A stretch of 64,000 nucleotides of DNA from an uncultured Prevotellaceae bacterium. Lineage in GTDB: Bacteria; Bacteroidota; Bacteroidia; Bacteroidales; Bacteroidaceae. Below, in pieces: positions 40,700-49,565 of this stretch. Position 1 is the stretch's first letter; each line of letters starts with the position of its first letter. The notes below the pieces were generated by a model that was given only the letters and a program-made list of their open reading frames with translations, ran no database searches and was not told the DNA's origin. The position numbers and the translations under genes were made by a program. The DNA is taken from positions 154,559 to 218,558 of the forward strand of contig CACYME010000001.1 of NCBI GenBank assembly GCA_902775475.1. Reading direction: 5' to 3'.

Positions 40700-41635
40700 T
40701 CAGTCGGGTATCATGAAATTGATGACCTCCTGCTCGACGCTGATGGTGTAGCTGCCCACAGGCTGCTGCATCAGGCGGCCATCGATGCCCACAAGGGCAT
40801 GGCGGGCCTCCTCCACTTCGAGCAGGCGGGTGCGATAAGGATGAACCGAGCGATGGTTGAGGAAGCGGCCGGAGATGAGCAGCCACAGGCCGCTGAAAAG
40901 CTGCATGAGCTGCGGGTCGTAGACCACGGTGACGTCGAGCATGCCGTTATAGGGCACGGCACTGGGCGTCTGGCCATAGCCCCGTGCATTGCCTACGCAG
41001 ACAGTCATCACGCGGCGGTCCACCGTCTCGTGGTTCACGTGCAACCGCATTTTATAGTCCTTGCGGTGGAAAAACTTCAGGAAGACGGACACGACGAACG
41101 AGAGCGTGCGCGACCAAAGGAGGCGACGCGTCTGCTGGCGCAAGTTCATGATGTCGGCCGTGGTGCCGATATTGATGCAGTTCAGGAAATAGCGGTGCTG
41201 GTGGTTGCCCTGCTTGTCGGTGAAACGGATGCAGCCCAGGTCGACACGGCGTACACGGCTCTTGGTAAGCCACTCCACGGTCTGCGCGTCGTCGTCGACA
41301 TTGAAGCCCCAGAAGCGTGCAAAGTCGTTGAGTGCTCCGTTGGGCACCACGCCCAGCATCACCCCGTCGCGCACGCTGCGCTCCTCGCGCATCAGGCAGT
41401 TCACGGCATCGTTCAGCGCCGAGTCGCCACCAACGACGACGATGGTCTTGTAGCCGTTGCGGATGAGCATCGTCACCAGGCGCTCCACGCTGTCGCTGTT
41501 CTCGCTCTGCACCATGTCGTAGTGAACGCCATAGGCATCGAGCTCTTTCTGCAGGCGTTCCCAGCGCTTGCGCTTGCTCTTCAGGCCTTTACGTGGGCAA
41601 TACAGGATGCCCCATCTGTCTGTCTCTACTGCCAT
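40700..41635 (-). CDS. Diacylglycerol kinase-family lipid kinase
   Basis: 311 residues, cytoplasmic. The DAGK catalytic fold is recognisable from V-V-V-G-G-D-S-A-L-N-D (67-76) and G-V-V-P-N-G-A-L-N-D-F-A-R (95-107). In both motifs the usual Gly-Thr (GGDGT, P-x-G-T-x-N-D) is replaced by Ser-Ala or Gly-Ala, so substrate use may differ or activity be altered. The C-terminal domain has V-C-V-G-N-A-R-G-Y-G and Y-N-G-M-L-D-V-T-V-V. It would phosphorylate a lipid such as diacylglycerol at the membrane. It is read toward the MITE, only 16 bp from its end, and shares strand with miaA. Confidence 0.8.
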   Translation of the reverse strand: MAVETDRWGILYCPRKGLKSKRKRWERLQKELDAYGVHYDMVQSENSDSVERLVTMLIRNGYKTIVVVGGDSALNDAVNCLMREERSVRDGVMLGVVPNGALNDFARFWGFNVDDDAQTVEWLTKSRVRRVDLGCIRFTDKQGNHQHRYFLNCINIGTTADIMNLRQQTRRLLWSRTLSFVVSVFLKFFHRKDYKMRLHVNHETVDRRVMTVCVGNARGYGQTPSAVPYNGMLDVTVVYDPQLMQLFSGLWLLISGRFLNHRSVHPYRTRLLEVEEARHALVGIDGRLMQQPVGSYTISVEQEVINFMIPD

Positions 41636-41681
41636 ATTCCAATTATTAATTTAGTAATGAACAATGAAGATTACTCCTTTC

Positions 41682-42614
41682 TCATGGTTCATTACTCATT
41701 AAAAGCATTATTCTCTCCACCTTCTCCTCTATTGGCAGCGTGGCATCGAGCCAGTGGATGGCGAATCCCCGTCGCTCCATGCCACGGAACCATGTCATCT
41801 GGCGCTTGGCAAACTGGTGGATGGCTATTTCGAGCTGGCTGAACATCGCGTCGTAGCTAAGACGGCCCAGCACATACTCGGTCACGAACTTATATTCCAG
41901 CCCGTAATAAAGAATGTCCTCGGGAGCAATGCCCTCGCTGAGCAGGCCGCGCACCTCATCGACCATGCCCTCGTCGAGGCGGACCTTCAGTCGGCGGGTT
42001 ATCTTCTGACGCCTCAGTTCGCGGTCGATGTCGACGCCCACGATGAGCGACGGAACAGGCGGCAGCTCGCGCGGCGGCAGAGGATGCTCGGCGTTGTAGG
42101 TCTCTATCTCTATCGCCCGTATGGCGCGCTGCGCCGAGTCCACATCGGTGGTATTGTGCATAGTGGAGCCGTTGCGTGCCTTCAGCTCCTGGAGCATGAG
42201 CGTCAGCTCGGCAAGCGACTTTCCCTCCAGACGGGCACGCAGAGCAGCGTTCTGCGGCACCGGCGACAACTGATAGCCACGGAGCACCGCCTCGATATAG
42301 AGACCCGTGCCGCCACAAAGAATGGGCAAGGCCCTCCGCTGGCGAATCTGCTCGTAGGCATCATAAAAGTCTTGCTGATATTGGAAAAGATTATACTTGG
42401 TGCCCGGCTCACAGATGTCGATGAGATGATAAGGCACCTGCTGGCCGTCGACAACGTAGTCGGCAAGGTCTTTACCTGTTCCGATGTCCATGCGACGATA
42501 CACCTGACGCGAGTCGGCGGAGATGATTTCTCCCCCCACCCTCCTGGCCAGGGCTGCTGCCAAGGGTGTCTTCCCGCTGGCCGTCGGTCCAAGTATGGTT
42601 ATCATGCGCTGCAT
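41682..42614 (-). CDS. miaA: tRNA dimethylallyltransferase MiaA
   Basis: 310 residues from the ATG at 42614. The frame is open further to 42704, but the promoter box TACCTTTG at 42647-42640 lies inside that extension, so the shorter start is right; 42605 is an alternative. P-loop G-P-T-A-S-G-K-T near the start, S-A-D-S-R-Q-V-Y-R-R-M-D-I-G-T-G-K, C-G-G-T-G-L-Y-I, and I-H-Q-F-A-K-R-Q-M-T-W-F-R near the C-terminus. It adds a dimethylallyl group to A37 of tRNAs reading UNN codons. The spelling resembles the second, shorter MiaA type of Bacteroidota. Confidence 0.93.
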   Translation of the reverse strand: MQRMITILGPTASGKTPLAAALARRVGGEIISADSRQVYRRMDIGTGKDLADYVVDGQQVPYHLIDICEPGTKYNLFQYQQDFYDAYEQIRQRRALPILCGGTGLYIEAVLRGYQLSPVPQNAALRARLEGKSLAELTLMLQELKARNGSTMHNTTDVDSAQRAIRAIEIETYNAEHPLPPRELPPVPSLIVGVDIDRELRRQKITRRLKVRLDEGMVDEVRGLLSEGIAPEDILYYGLEYKFVTEYVLGRLSYDAMFSQLEIAIHQFAKRQMTWFRGMERRGFAIHWLDATLPIEEKVERIMLLMSNEP

Positions 42615-42639
42615 GCTTGACGAATGAACGATTTTCGTG

Positions 42640-42647
42640 CAAAGGTA
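42640..42647 (-). promoter_or_regulatory. -7 box of miaA
   Basis: TACCTTTG on the minus strand, 25 bp upstream of the ATG at 42614; this decides the miaA start. Confidence 0.6.
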
Positions 42648-42741
42648 GCAAATTTCAAGGAAAACGACATCAAAAGCAGAAAGAATCAGAGGGCGCGTTA
42701 GCAATTTTTATCTATTGCCTACACTGGGTACCCATAAACGA

Positions 42742-42772
42742 CAGCCGTCCGCGAAATGTTGACGGACGGCTG
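42742..42772. terminator. 10-bp stem hairpin between miaA and the regulator gene
   Basis: CAGCCGTCCG (42742-42751) with its exact complement at 42763-42772, loop 11 nt, in the 42705-42941 gap downstream of the TPR/AraC gene. No strong T-run. Nothing else recognisable in this gap except short AGTGAAA-type repeats. Confidence 0.55.
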
Positions 42773-42941
42773 AACTGGCAGCAAGTCACCTGCCAGCATT
42801 ATCATTTTCCAAATCGCTATTATCTCGTTTATCGTCTGCAAAGTTACGATGGAACGGGGCTAAAAGCGTTATCATTTCGTGGAAAATGCTTATCATTTAA
42901 TGCAAAACGAGTGAAAAGTCTCACTTTTCATCCCTCACCTC

Positions 42942-44636
42942 TCATTTTTCACTTCTCTGGTACTGAGTAGGGGTGATACCAAAGGTGCGCTTGAAAGCAC
43001 GGGTGAAGTTGGGCGTATCATTGTAGGCACATTGCTGAGCCACCTCACTGATGTTCAGTTCGGGGTGATAGTCGAGCAAATGGCGGGCCCGCCGCATGCG
43101 CACGATAGTGATGAATGCCTGCGGCGTCTCACCGGTTACAGACGTCAGTCGCTGGCGGAACTGGAACAGGCTCATGTTCATCTGGCTGGCCACGGTGTCG
43201 GCATCCAGCTGTCCTTTCGACAAGCAATCGTCGATGACGCTGAGGGCCTTTGCCAGAAACTCGCGGTCGGCTGAGGCCATGTCCTCCTGACTGTCGTTAT
43301 TGCCCTTCGTCTGCAAGGCGTGGTCATAGCGCACGCTCAGTTCGTCGTATTTCGCCTGCAGGCTTTCTATCATCTCGTTCAGTTTTTTGTTGATGGCCAT
43401 CTGCCTACGGTGGCGACGACGCATCAGCCACCACACGGCGGTGGTGAGCAGGAGCAACGCCAGCGCGATGCCCACGGCAGCCCAGATGGCACGGCGCTTG
43501 GCAGCCCGCTCAGCATCGTTCTCCTCTCGGAGCCAGTCGTTGCCGAACTCGGCCTGATAGCGTGCCAGACTTTGTGCCGAGGCGTGATTGAAGAGCGTGT
43601 CGCGCAACGCATTGAAGCGCAGCAGCTCCTGACGGGCGCTGTCGGGCTGCAAGTCCCATAGGCTCTCGTAGAGTCCCTTGCGCGAATGCATCTCGTTGTA
43701 CTTATCGCCAATCTGATGAAGTATAGCAGCTGCCTCGCGGAAACAGGGCACCGCCTCGGCATTGCGGTTGAGGCCGAGAAGGGCCATGCCACGCTGGTTC
43801 AGACAGATGGCCTGCGACTGCTGATCGCCCAGGGCGCGAAAATAGGGGATGGCAGCATCGAGCAATTCGAGTGCCTGTTCATAGCGGTGAAGGCCTATCA
43901 GCGCCGAAGCACGCTGCGACTGGCGGAGCATGGCCTTGTACTCACGCCCCAGTTGCACCTCCAGATGGTAGGCCTTCTCGGCATAGTCGAGCGCCTGCTC
44001 GTTGTTGCCCATGGCGTGGTAGGTCTCCGATGCCGTTCCCAGCAGCACGGCAAGGCGCAAGGGAATGTCGGCATCGGTGGCTACCTGAAGACCCTTCAGC
44101 ACGTACTGTTCGGCATCTCCAGGCATATCCATGCTCAGATAGATAGCCGCAATGACGTTGAGACTGGCAGCAATGCGCTCGGCATCGCCGCTGGCCTTGT
44201 CGAGGCGATAGCACTGCTGGGCATACTCCAGCGCCTCCACGAAATCGCTCTGGCGGATGCAGCTGATGGAAAGGATGTTCAGGCAGTCGGACTCGCCCGT
44301 GCGGTCGTTGCCCTGCTTGAACAGCGCCAGCGACTGGCGACCGTAATGGCGTGCCTGCTCATACTGCTGGCGGTCGTAGAAATACTCTGCGGCCCAGTAC
44401 CACACCAGCTCGCACAATGTATCGGCTGGGGTGGACGACGTATAGACATATAATGTATCGAGAAATTCTGCCTCCTTCAGCTGACGGAAGAATTCGTTAG
44501 CGTTCGTCAGCATCGTGCTCTCACGCACAGAATGGTTGAAACGTGTCAGCGCTTCAACCACGTCGGCCTTTGCCGACACAGTGAAGACGATGGCGGAAAG
44601 CGCCACCAGCAGTATGCAAAGGGAACGCCTCCTCAC
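42942..44636 (-). CDS. TPR-membrane-AraC transcriptional regulator
   Basis: 564 residues. Signal/anchor segment at 7-21, then six or more TPR-like repeats (about 80-330, e.g. A-L-E-Y-A-Q-Q-C-Y, A-L-D-Y-A-E-K-A-Y, A-L-E-L-L-D-A-A). A transmembrane helix at 384-405 is followed by R-R-R-H-R-R and a short coiled coil. The AraC/XylS helix-turn-helix domain is 478-562 with R-R-A-R-H-L-L, I-S-E-V-A-Q-Q-C-A-Y and F-T-R-A-F-K-R-T-F-G-I-T-P. The architecture puts the TPR sensor in the periplasm and DNA binding in the cytoplasm. Its start overlaps the 5'-nucleotidase stop by 4 bp (ATGA), so they are cotranscribed. Signal and targets unknown. Confidence 0.87.
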   Translation of the reverse strand: MRRRSLCILLVALSAIVFTVSAKADVVEALTRFNHSVRESTMLTNANEFFRQLKEAEFLDTLYVYTSSTPADTLCELVWYWAAEYFYDRQQYEQARHYGRQSLALFKQGNDRTGESDCLNILSISCIRQSDFVEALEYAQQCYRLDKASGDAERIAASLNVIAAIYLSMDMPGDAEQYVLKGLQVATDADIPLRLAVLLGTASETYHAMGNNEQALDYAEKAYHLEVQLGREYKAMLRQSQRASALIGLHRYEQALELLDAAIPYFRALGDQQSQAICLNQRGMALLGLNRNAEAVPCFREAAAILHQIGDKYNEMHSRKGLYESLWDLQPDSARQELLRFNALRDTLFNHASAQSLARYQAEFGNDWLREENDAERAAKRRAIWAAVGIALALLLLTTAVWWLMRRRHRRQMAINKKLNEMIESLQAKYDELSVRYDHALQTKGNNDSQEDMASADREFLAKALSVIDDCLSKGQLDADTVASQMNMSLFQFRQRLTSVTGETPQAFITIVRMRRARHLLDYHPELNISEVAQQCAYNDTPNFTRAFKRTFGITPTQYQRSEK

Positions 44637-46069
44637 TTTTTAGTCACTTTAATCCGACGTATGCCTTGATAGTTCACGCTCGGCTGCCGCTCCAGATAAG
44701 CGATGATAAGGTCGGCAGTCTTTCGGTTGATGCTGCGTCCCTGGTCACGGCGCGGTGAATCGGCGATAGAGGCAACGTAGCTATTGGTCACCACCTTATA
44801 CGTCCGCTTCAAGTCGAACTTGCTGCCGTCGGGCTTCGTCAGTTTCAGGTCCTTTATGAGAAGGGAATCTTTCTTATCCCGAACGTAATTGCACTGGACG
44901 CCGCTGACGAAAGGAGAGCCGTAGCCATCGTTGTTACTGCATGCCACGAGCATCTGCCGCAATTCCTCTCCCGTGAGCTCCATCACAACGGCATCATTGC
45001 CGAAAGGGTCGAGACGCAGCACGTCGCTCACGGTGAAAGGACCAGCCTCGTGGTTGCCATAGCGCACGCCGCCGGCGTTCTCAATACCCACGTCAGCACC
45101 AGTCTCTGCGGCAAAAGCATCGCACATCATGCTGCCCAGTTCCTCCTCTATGGTGAAAGGAGCCTCCACCTGCGTCAGCACGCGGCGGAAGGCGGGATTG
45201 TCGCTGAAGAAGCGCACCATGTCGGCCACCACCTTGTCCTGGCCCGTCCGCTGGCGCACATCGATGTTTTCAGCCCGTTTCTCCACCACCTTGCCGTCCT
45301 CAACGACCAGCGTGATGTGCGTCACCTTCTTCAAGCGGTTCACGTTCTGCGTGATGAGGATGCCGTTGTGCATCTCGCCGCCGTTAAGCTGCGTATGGGT
45401 GTGACCACCGATAATGAGGTCAATCCACGGGAACTTGGCCGAGGTCTCCACGTCGGCCTCGAAGCCGTTGTGCGACAGCAGGATGACCACGTCACACTGC
45501 TGGCGCAGCCACTTATACTGCGCCACGATCTCATCAACGGGCTTGAAGCTCATGCCCACGCAGTTGTCGGGGTGCGTGTCGGGCTTGCCATGGGTGCCCA
45601 GCTGCACGGCTCCCACTACCCCTACGCGGACGCCCTCCACATCGAACACCTTGCAGGGCAGCAAATGGATGCCCAGCGAGTCATCGGGAAAGACATTGGC
45701 ACAGAGATAGCTGAAATGCGATAGTCCGATGAGACGTGCAAGCCCCGACGGCCCGGAGTCGAACTCGTGGTTGCCCAGCGTGGTGGCATCGAAGCCCACC
45801 TGGTTCATCAGTGCCACCATGGGATAGGCCGGAATCTCGTACATATCGTTCAGCGGGTCGCCAGTGCGGTTGTCGCCTGCCGAGAACACCAGCAGGCCGG
45901 GATAGAGTGCACGCAGGGAGTCGGCGGCATCGGCCAGCGCGGGGAAGGCCTCCAGCGCAGCGTGCATGTCGTTGGCCGAAAGGATGTGCACCTCGTGCTT
46001 CTGCGCAAAGGCGATGCACCACGACAGGTGACAAAGGAGCAACGACAGGATTAGATGTTTTCTTCTCAT
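44633..46069 (-). CDS. 5'-nucleotidase/UshA-type metallophosphatase
   Basis: 478 residues, signal peptide ending A-F-A-Q. Metallophosphatase motifs: N-D-M-H (33-36), G-D-N (65-67), G-N-H-E-F-D (99-104), L-S-H-N-G (198-202), G-G-H-T-H (221-225). The C-terminal 5'-nucleotidase domain has I-E-N-A-G-G-V-R and D-P-F-G-N-D. The family hydrolyses nucleotides or related phosphoesters in the periplasm with two metals. The usual D-x-H-G becomes D-M-H-A here, a tolerated variant. Operon: a small beta-grasp-like gene 3 bp upstream and the AraC regulator overlapping downstream. Confidence 0.88.
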   Translation of the reverse strand: MRRKHLILSLLLCHLSWCIAFAQKHEVHILSANDMHAALEAFPALADAADSLRALYPGLLVFSAGDNRTGDPLNDMYEIPAYPMVALMNQVGFDATTLGNHEFDSGPSGLARLIGLSHFSYLCANVFPDDSLGIHLLPCKVFDVEGVRVGVVGAVQLGTHGKPDTHPDNCVGMSFKPVDEIVAQYKWLRQQCDVVILLSHNGFEADVETSAKFPWIDLIIGGHTHTQLNGGEMHNGILITQNVNRLKKVTHITLVVEDGKVVEKRAENIDVRQRTGQDKVVADMVRFFSDNPAFRRVLTQVEAPFTIEEELGSMMCDAFAAETGADVGIENAGGVRYGNHEAGPFTVSDVLRLDPFGNDAVVMELTGEELRQMLVACSNNDGYGSPFVSGVQCNYVRDKKDSLLIKDLKLTKPDGSKFDLKRTYKVVTNSYVASIADSPRRDQGRSINRKTADLIIAYLERQPSVNYQGIRRIKVTKK

Positions 46070-46072
46070 GCG

Positions 46073-46288
46073 TCAGTCCTCCTCAGCCTTTGGTTCGTCA
46101 AACACTATCTGCTGACCGTCGCTGAGGGGCGCATCGTGGTCGAGCACATGGCCGAAGGCATCGTGCACCTCTACCATGTCGATGAGGCACTTGTCGAGTT
46201 TCTTCACCGTGAAATACCGCAAGAGGGCATTCCCTACCTTCGCTCCCTCAAAGAGGGACAGCGTCCTTTTGTTCACTCTTACTTTCAT
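46073..46288 (-). CDS. Small beta-grasp-like protein (71 aa), unknown function
   Basis: Starts M-K-V-R-V-N-K-R-T-L-S-L-F-E-G-A-K-V, ends L-S-D-G-Q-Q-I-V-F-D-E-P-K-A-E-E-D. The order (strand V-x-V-N, turn with E-G-A-x-V, helix, strand pair, L-x-D-G-x-x-I) is that of ThiS/MoaD/ferredoxin-like beta-grasp domains, but the C-terminal Gly-Gly is absent, so it cannot act as a sulfur carrier of the usual type. No Cys cluster. It lies 3 bp before the 5'-nucleotidase gene and 18 bp after the preceding one, clearly in the operon. The fold call is by pattern only. Confidence 0.6.
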   Translation of the reverse strand: MKVRVNKRTLSLFEGAKVGNALLRYFTVKKLDKCLIDMVEVHDAFGHVLDHDAPLSDGQQIVFDEPKAEED

Positions 46289-46306
46289 AGCTCTCGATAA
46301 TAGGTG

Positions 46307-47506
46307 TTACTTATAAACAAACATGTTGCCCATCCACTGCAGCCAGTGCATGGTTTTTCCACTGGCAGCACTGACATCCACGCGGATATTCTTGCCTACA
46401 CGAGGAAGGGCAATGATGGTGCTCTCGCTGTTGGCGATGTCGAGGAATCCGCCACGGCAGACTTGGTCGATGGGCACCCACTTCATAGCGTGCTGGCTGT
46501 TGTCGTAGAGATGGAACGTGATGCCGTCGTACTGGCCCATGAGGCGGCGCCCATTCTGATAGGACACGATGTTCTCGGCCATCACCTTGTGCGTGCCGTC
46601 GGCGCAATTCCAGTAGCACAGCTCCACGACCGTGCTCTCCTTGCCCTCAGGGTAGGAGCGCTCATAGCGCACGTAGCCATTCTTGGTGTCTACGTCGAGC
46701 GTGGTATAGGCTGGGAGGGCCTTGCCCTGCTGCCGGCAAAGCCACGTATAGCGCAGGGCATTCATCACCTCACCCAAGTCACCCTCGGCGAGGCGGGCGC
46801 TGATGAAGTCGCTGATGGTGGGAGCGTTGCCCTTGAAGCTGACGGGAAGGTTGTACTCTCCGTCCACCTCGGTGGCATCAAAGTCGTAGTCATGGTGCTT
46901 CGTCTGGCTGTACACGGGCTTCATGCCATCCCATGTGAAGAGATGTTCAAACACACCATCCACACCATAGTCATTGACCGACATGTTCTTTCCCTCTTTC
47001 GGCAGGTTATAGAAGCGCTGTCCGCTCTTACGAGGTGGCAGCCCCTTGAGCAGTCCCGTCACAGGGGTGAGCGTGTGCTGCGCATCGTCGTAGTCATAGA
47101 AGAAGATGTCGGCCTCCTCCATGTCCACCGGCTGTCCGATGGTGATGGCCAGCAGGCGGTGCCCATCGGAACGACGCCAGTAGCAGGCCTGCATGAGGCT
47201 GTTGTCGGCACCGTCGTCGTAGGTCTCCACGTAGCCGTTCTTCGGCGAGTAGCTCACGCCGTAGCCGGTATTGTCGTCGAGCACTTTCTCGGTGAGCCCC
47301 TGCCGAATCACGCCGAGCACGTCGGCCACCTCCGACATCGGCCACTGGCGATGGAACGCCTCAAGCATGTCGGGCAGCGAACCGCTCTTCACCTGCTTGA
47401 GGGTCACGCTGGCCCAGCGACTGTCCACATTCTCGTTCGCTAACGCTTTCTGCGCCTGAGCCTGCATGGCCACGAGCAACAGCATGAGTGTCAGAATTTT
47501 CTTCAT
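46307..47506 (-). CDS. Secreted protein with internal duplication, unknown function
   Basis: 399 residues, signal peptide ending A-Q-A-Q. Two similar blocks are visible: about 90-150 (G-Y-V-E-T-Y...A-C-Y-W-R-R-S-D-G-H, then Y-D-Y-D-D-A-Q-H-T) and about 270-345 (G-Y-V-R-Y-E...L-C-Y-W-N-C-A-D-G-T, then H-L-Y-D-N-S-Q-H-A). Each could be one beta-barrel or sandwich domain. No catalytic motif. First gene of the run with the small beta-grasp protein and 5'-nucleotidase (18 bp spacing). Likely periplasmic. Confidence 0.6.
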   Translation of the reverse strand: MKKILTLMLLLVAMQAQAQKALANENVDSRWASVTLKQVKSGSLPDMLEAFHRQWPMSEVADVLGVIRQGLTEKVLDDNTGYGVSYSPKNGYVETYDDGADNSLMQACYWRRSDGHRLLAITIGQPVDMEEADIFFYDYDDAQHTLTPVTGLLKGLPPRKSGQRFYNLPKEGKNMSVNDYGVDGVFEHLFTWDGMKPVYSQTKHHDYDFDATEVDGEYNLPVSFKGNAPTISDFISARLAEGDLGEVMNALRYTWLCRQQGKALPAYTTLDVDTKNGYVRYERSYPEGKESTVVELCYWNCADGTHKVMAENIVSYQNGRRLMGQYDGITFHLYDNSQHAMKWVPIDQVCRGGFLDIANSESTIIALPRVGKNIRVDVSAASGKTMHWLQWMGNMFVYK

Positions 47507-47548
47507 CGTCTTTATCTTTTTAATAAATAACTTTCTGCAAAGATAAAC

Positions 47549-47589
47549 AAAAAAAGCCGTCCGACAAAATATCGGGCGGCATTTTTTTG
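47549..47589 (-). terminator. Terminator of gapA
   Basis: Stem GCCGTCCGA (47556-47564) with TCGGGCGGC (47572-47580), flanked by A7 and T7, so a T-run follows on the minus strand where gapA is read. One imperfect pair. Confidence 0.75.
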
Positions 47590-47646
47590 TCTAATTCTAC
47601 GGAGGGCACAGGATACCCGTACCCCTCCGCATGGAGAATCGGTATA

Positions 47647-48687
47647 TTACTTCAGCTCAGCGAGGTACTTGATGGTGCGAACCATCTGGCTGGTGTACGA
47701 GTTCTCGTTGTCGTACCAAGCAACAACCTGAACGAGGGAGTTGCCATCGCCAATCTTGCTGACCATGGTCTGGTTAGCGTCGAAGAGCGAACCGAACTTC
47801 ATGCCGATGATGTCGCTCGAAACGAGCTTCTCCTCGGTGTAGCCGAACGACTCGTTGGCAGCAGCCTTCATGGCGGCGTTGATGTCCTCAACGGTCACCT
47901 CACCCTTGACGACAGCGTGCAGGATGGTGGTAGAACCAGTGGGAGTGGGAACGCGCTGGGCAGCACCGATGAGCTTGCCGTTCAGTTCGGGAATCACGAG
48001 ACCGATAGCCTTGGCAGCACCCGTTGAGTTAGGAACGATGTTCTGGGCACCGGCACGTGCACGCTGCACATCACCCTTGCGCTGAGGACCGTCGAGAATC
48101 ATCTGGTCGCCAGTGTAAGCGTGAACGGTGGTCATGATACCGCTCTGGATAGCAGCGAAGTCGTTCAGGGCCTTCGTCATGGGAGCCAGGCAGTTGGTGG
48201 TGCACGAAGCAGCGCTGATCACGGTGTCGGCGGGAGTCAGGGTCTTGTGGTTCACGTTGTAGACGATGGTGGGCAGGTCGTTGCCGGCAGGAGCCGAGAT
48301 GACAACCTTCTTGGCACCAGCCTTGATGTGGGCAGAAGCCTTCTCCTTCGAGGTGTAGAAACCAGTGCACTCCAGCACAACGTCAACGTTCAGCTCGCCC
48401 CAGGGCAGCTCAGCAGCGTTGGGAACAGCGTAGATGGTAATCTCCTTACCGTCGACGATGATAGAGTTGTCGGTGCAGTCCACCGTGTGCTTGTTCTCAC
48501 CGAACTTGCCAGCGAAACCGCCCTGAGCGGTGTCGTACTTCAGCAGGTGAGCCAGCATCTTGGGGCTGGTCAGGTCGTTGATGGCGACCACTTCATAACC
48601 TTCAGCCTCGAACATCTGACGGAATGCGAGGCGACCGATACGGCCAAAGCCGTTAATAGCAACTTTTTTTTTATTGTTTTCGGGCAC
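47647..48687 (-). CDS. gapA: Glyceraldehyde-3-phosphate dehydrogenase
   Basis: 346 residues as drawn from GTG at 48687. I-N-G-F-G-R-I-G-R is the NAD-binding start; S-C-T-T-N-C with catalytic Cys162, T-V-H-A-Y-T-G-D-Q and W-Y-D-N-E-N are diagnostic. It oxidises glyceraldehyde 3-phosphate in glycolysis. The start is odd: no in-frame ATG precedes the conserved region; the only standard codon is GTG, whose first base is the last base of a TAACTTTG promoter-like box. A run of nine A (Lys-Lys-Lys) follows. Either another promoter is used, initiation is at a rare codon such as ATT, or the sequence has an error here. Confidence 0.95.
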   Translation of the reverse strand: MPENNKKKVAINGFGRIGRLAFRQMFEAEGYEVVAINDLTSPKMLAHLLKYDTAQGGFAGKFGENKHTVDCTDNSIIVDGKEITIYAVPNAAELPWGELNVDVVLECTGFYTSKEKASAHIKAGAKKVVISAPAGNDLPTIVYNVNHKTLTPADTVISAASCTTNCLAPMTKALNDFAAIQSGIMTTVHAYTGDQMILDGPQRKGDVQRARAGAQNIVPNSTGAAKAIGLVIPELNGKLIGAAQRVPTPTGSTTILHAVVKGEVTVEDINAAMKAAANESFGYTEEKLVSSDIIGMKFGSLFDANQTMVSKIGDGNSLVQVVAWYDNENSYTSQMVRTIKYLAELK

Positions 48688-48706
48688 AAAGTTACGAAAA
48701 AATTCC

Positions 48707-48714
48707 TATATTTG
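48707..48714 (+). promoter_or_regulatory. -7 box of mscL
   Basis: TATATTTG on the plus strand in the divergent gapA-mscL gap. The leader (to 48899) ends in A-rich imperfect repeats of AACAATAAACA type, as in other highly translated Bacteroidota genes. Confidence 0.45.
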
Positions 48715-48899
48715 CATCAAAATTCAGTATTAATTAAAGTGAAAAGTGAAAACAGCGCTCTGAAAAGTGAGATAAGTCAAGCCCCCGCAAAGCATATTGC
48801 AACGTTAAGTTAGCAATTCGCTCAACAATAAACATTAAACAATAAACACTCAACAATAAATAATAAACACTCAACCATTAACATTAAACATTTACAACT

Positions 48900-49331
48900 A
48901 TGGGATTTATTAAAGAATTCAAGGAGTTTGCCATGAAGGGCAACGTAATGGACATGGCTGTCGGTGTGATCATCGGCGGCGCATTCGGCAAAATCGTCAG
49001 CTCGCTCGTCGACGACATCATCATGCCGCTCGTGGGCAAGGCTCTGGGCAATGCCGACTTCACCAACCTCTATGTAGCGCTCAGCGACGGCATCCCCGCC
49101 GGCACGCCTCTGGCCGATGCCAAGGGCATGGGCTCGGTGTTCGCCTATGGTTCGTTCCTGCAGAACGTGGTCGACTTCCTCATCATCGCCCTCTGTATCT
49201 TCATGATGATTAAGGGCATGAACAAGCTGACCAAGAAGAAGGAAGAGCCCGCACCCGCTCCCGAGGCACCGAAGGGTCCCACGCAGGAAGAGCTGCTGGC
49301 CGAAATCCGCGACCTGCTGAAGCAGAAGTAA
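48900..49331 (+). CDS. mscL: Large-conductance mechanosensitive channel MscL
   Basis: 143 residues. [16 protein letters not shown] forms the N-terminal amphipathic helix; TM1 is [16 protein letters not shown]2 is [15 protein letters not shown]. The cytoplasmic end ([12 protein letters not shown]) is the conserved C-terminal bundle helix, with a Pro/Ala-rich linker before it. It opens under membrane tension to release solutes on osmotic downshock. Length is normal for the family. Confidence 0.96.
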   Translation: MGFIKEFKEFAMKGNVMDMAVGVIIGGAFGKIVSSLVDDIIMPLVGKALGNADFTNLYVALSDGIPAGTPLADAKGMGSVFAYGSFLQNVVDFLIIALCIFMMIKGMNKLTKKKEEPAPAPEAPKGPTQEELLAEIRDLLKQK

Positions 49332-49358
49332 TCTTCTTCCCTTACACATTTATTTATA

Positions 49359-49391
49359 TAGGGCAGCCCCGTCTGGGGTTGTCCTATTTTT
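49359..49391 (+). terminator. Terminator of mscL
   Basis: GGGCAGCCCC-GTCT-GGGGTTGTCC (49361-49384, with two wobble pairs) followed by TATTTTTTT. Confidence 0.8.
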
Positions 49392-49477
49392 TTATGAGAA
49401 TCTTACGCCTGCCCCGACGGCTGTATAGAAATAAGTCAACGAAATGGGGGGAACAGAGAAAATAAGCAGCCAGGGAA

Positions 49478-49508
49478 TTGTGTGCCCGCAAACAATTCGC
49501 TACCTTTG
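49478..49508 (+). promoter_or_regulatory. Promoter of the SulP transporter gene
   Basis: TTGT (49478-49481), 19 bp, TACCTTTG (49501-49508); leader about 50 nt. Confidence 0.65.
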
Positions 49509-49565
49509 CACCGATTTTCAATAGGTATGATAAAAGTAATGCAAGTTTGAAAAAGAGGTAAAAAG

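Noticed and set aside
40362-40716. Open frames through the MITE copy (also 60137-60619 and 11484-11922)
   Set aside because: They run through palindromic repeats and share no protein motif; coding is unlikely.
42615-42704. Extended N-terminus of MiaA
   Set aside because: The promoter box 42647-42640 and the conserved P-loop start favour 42614.
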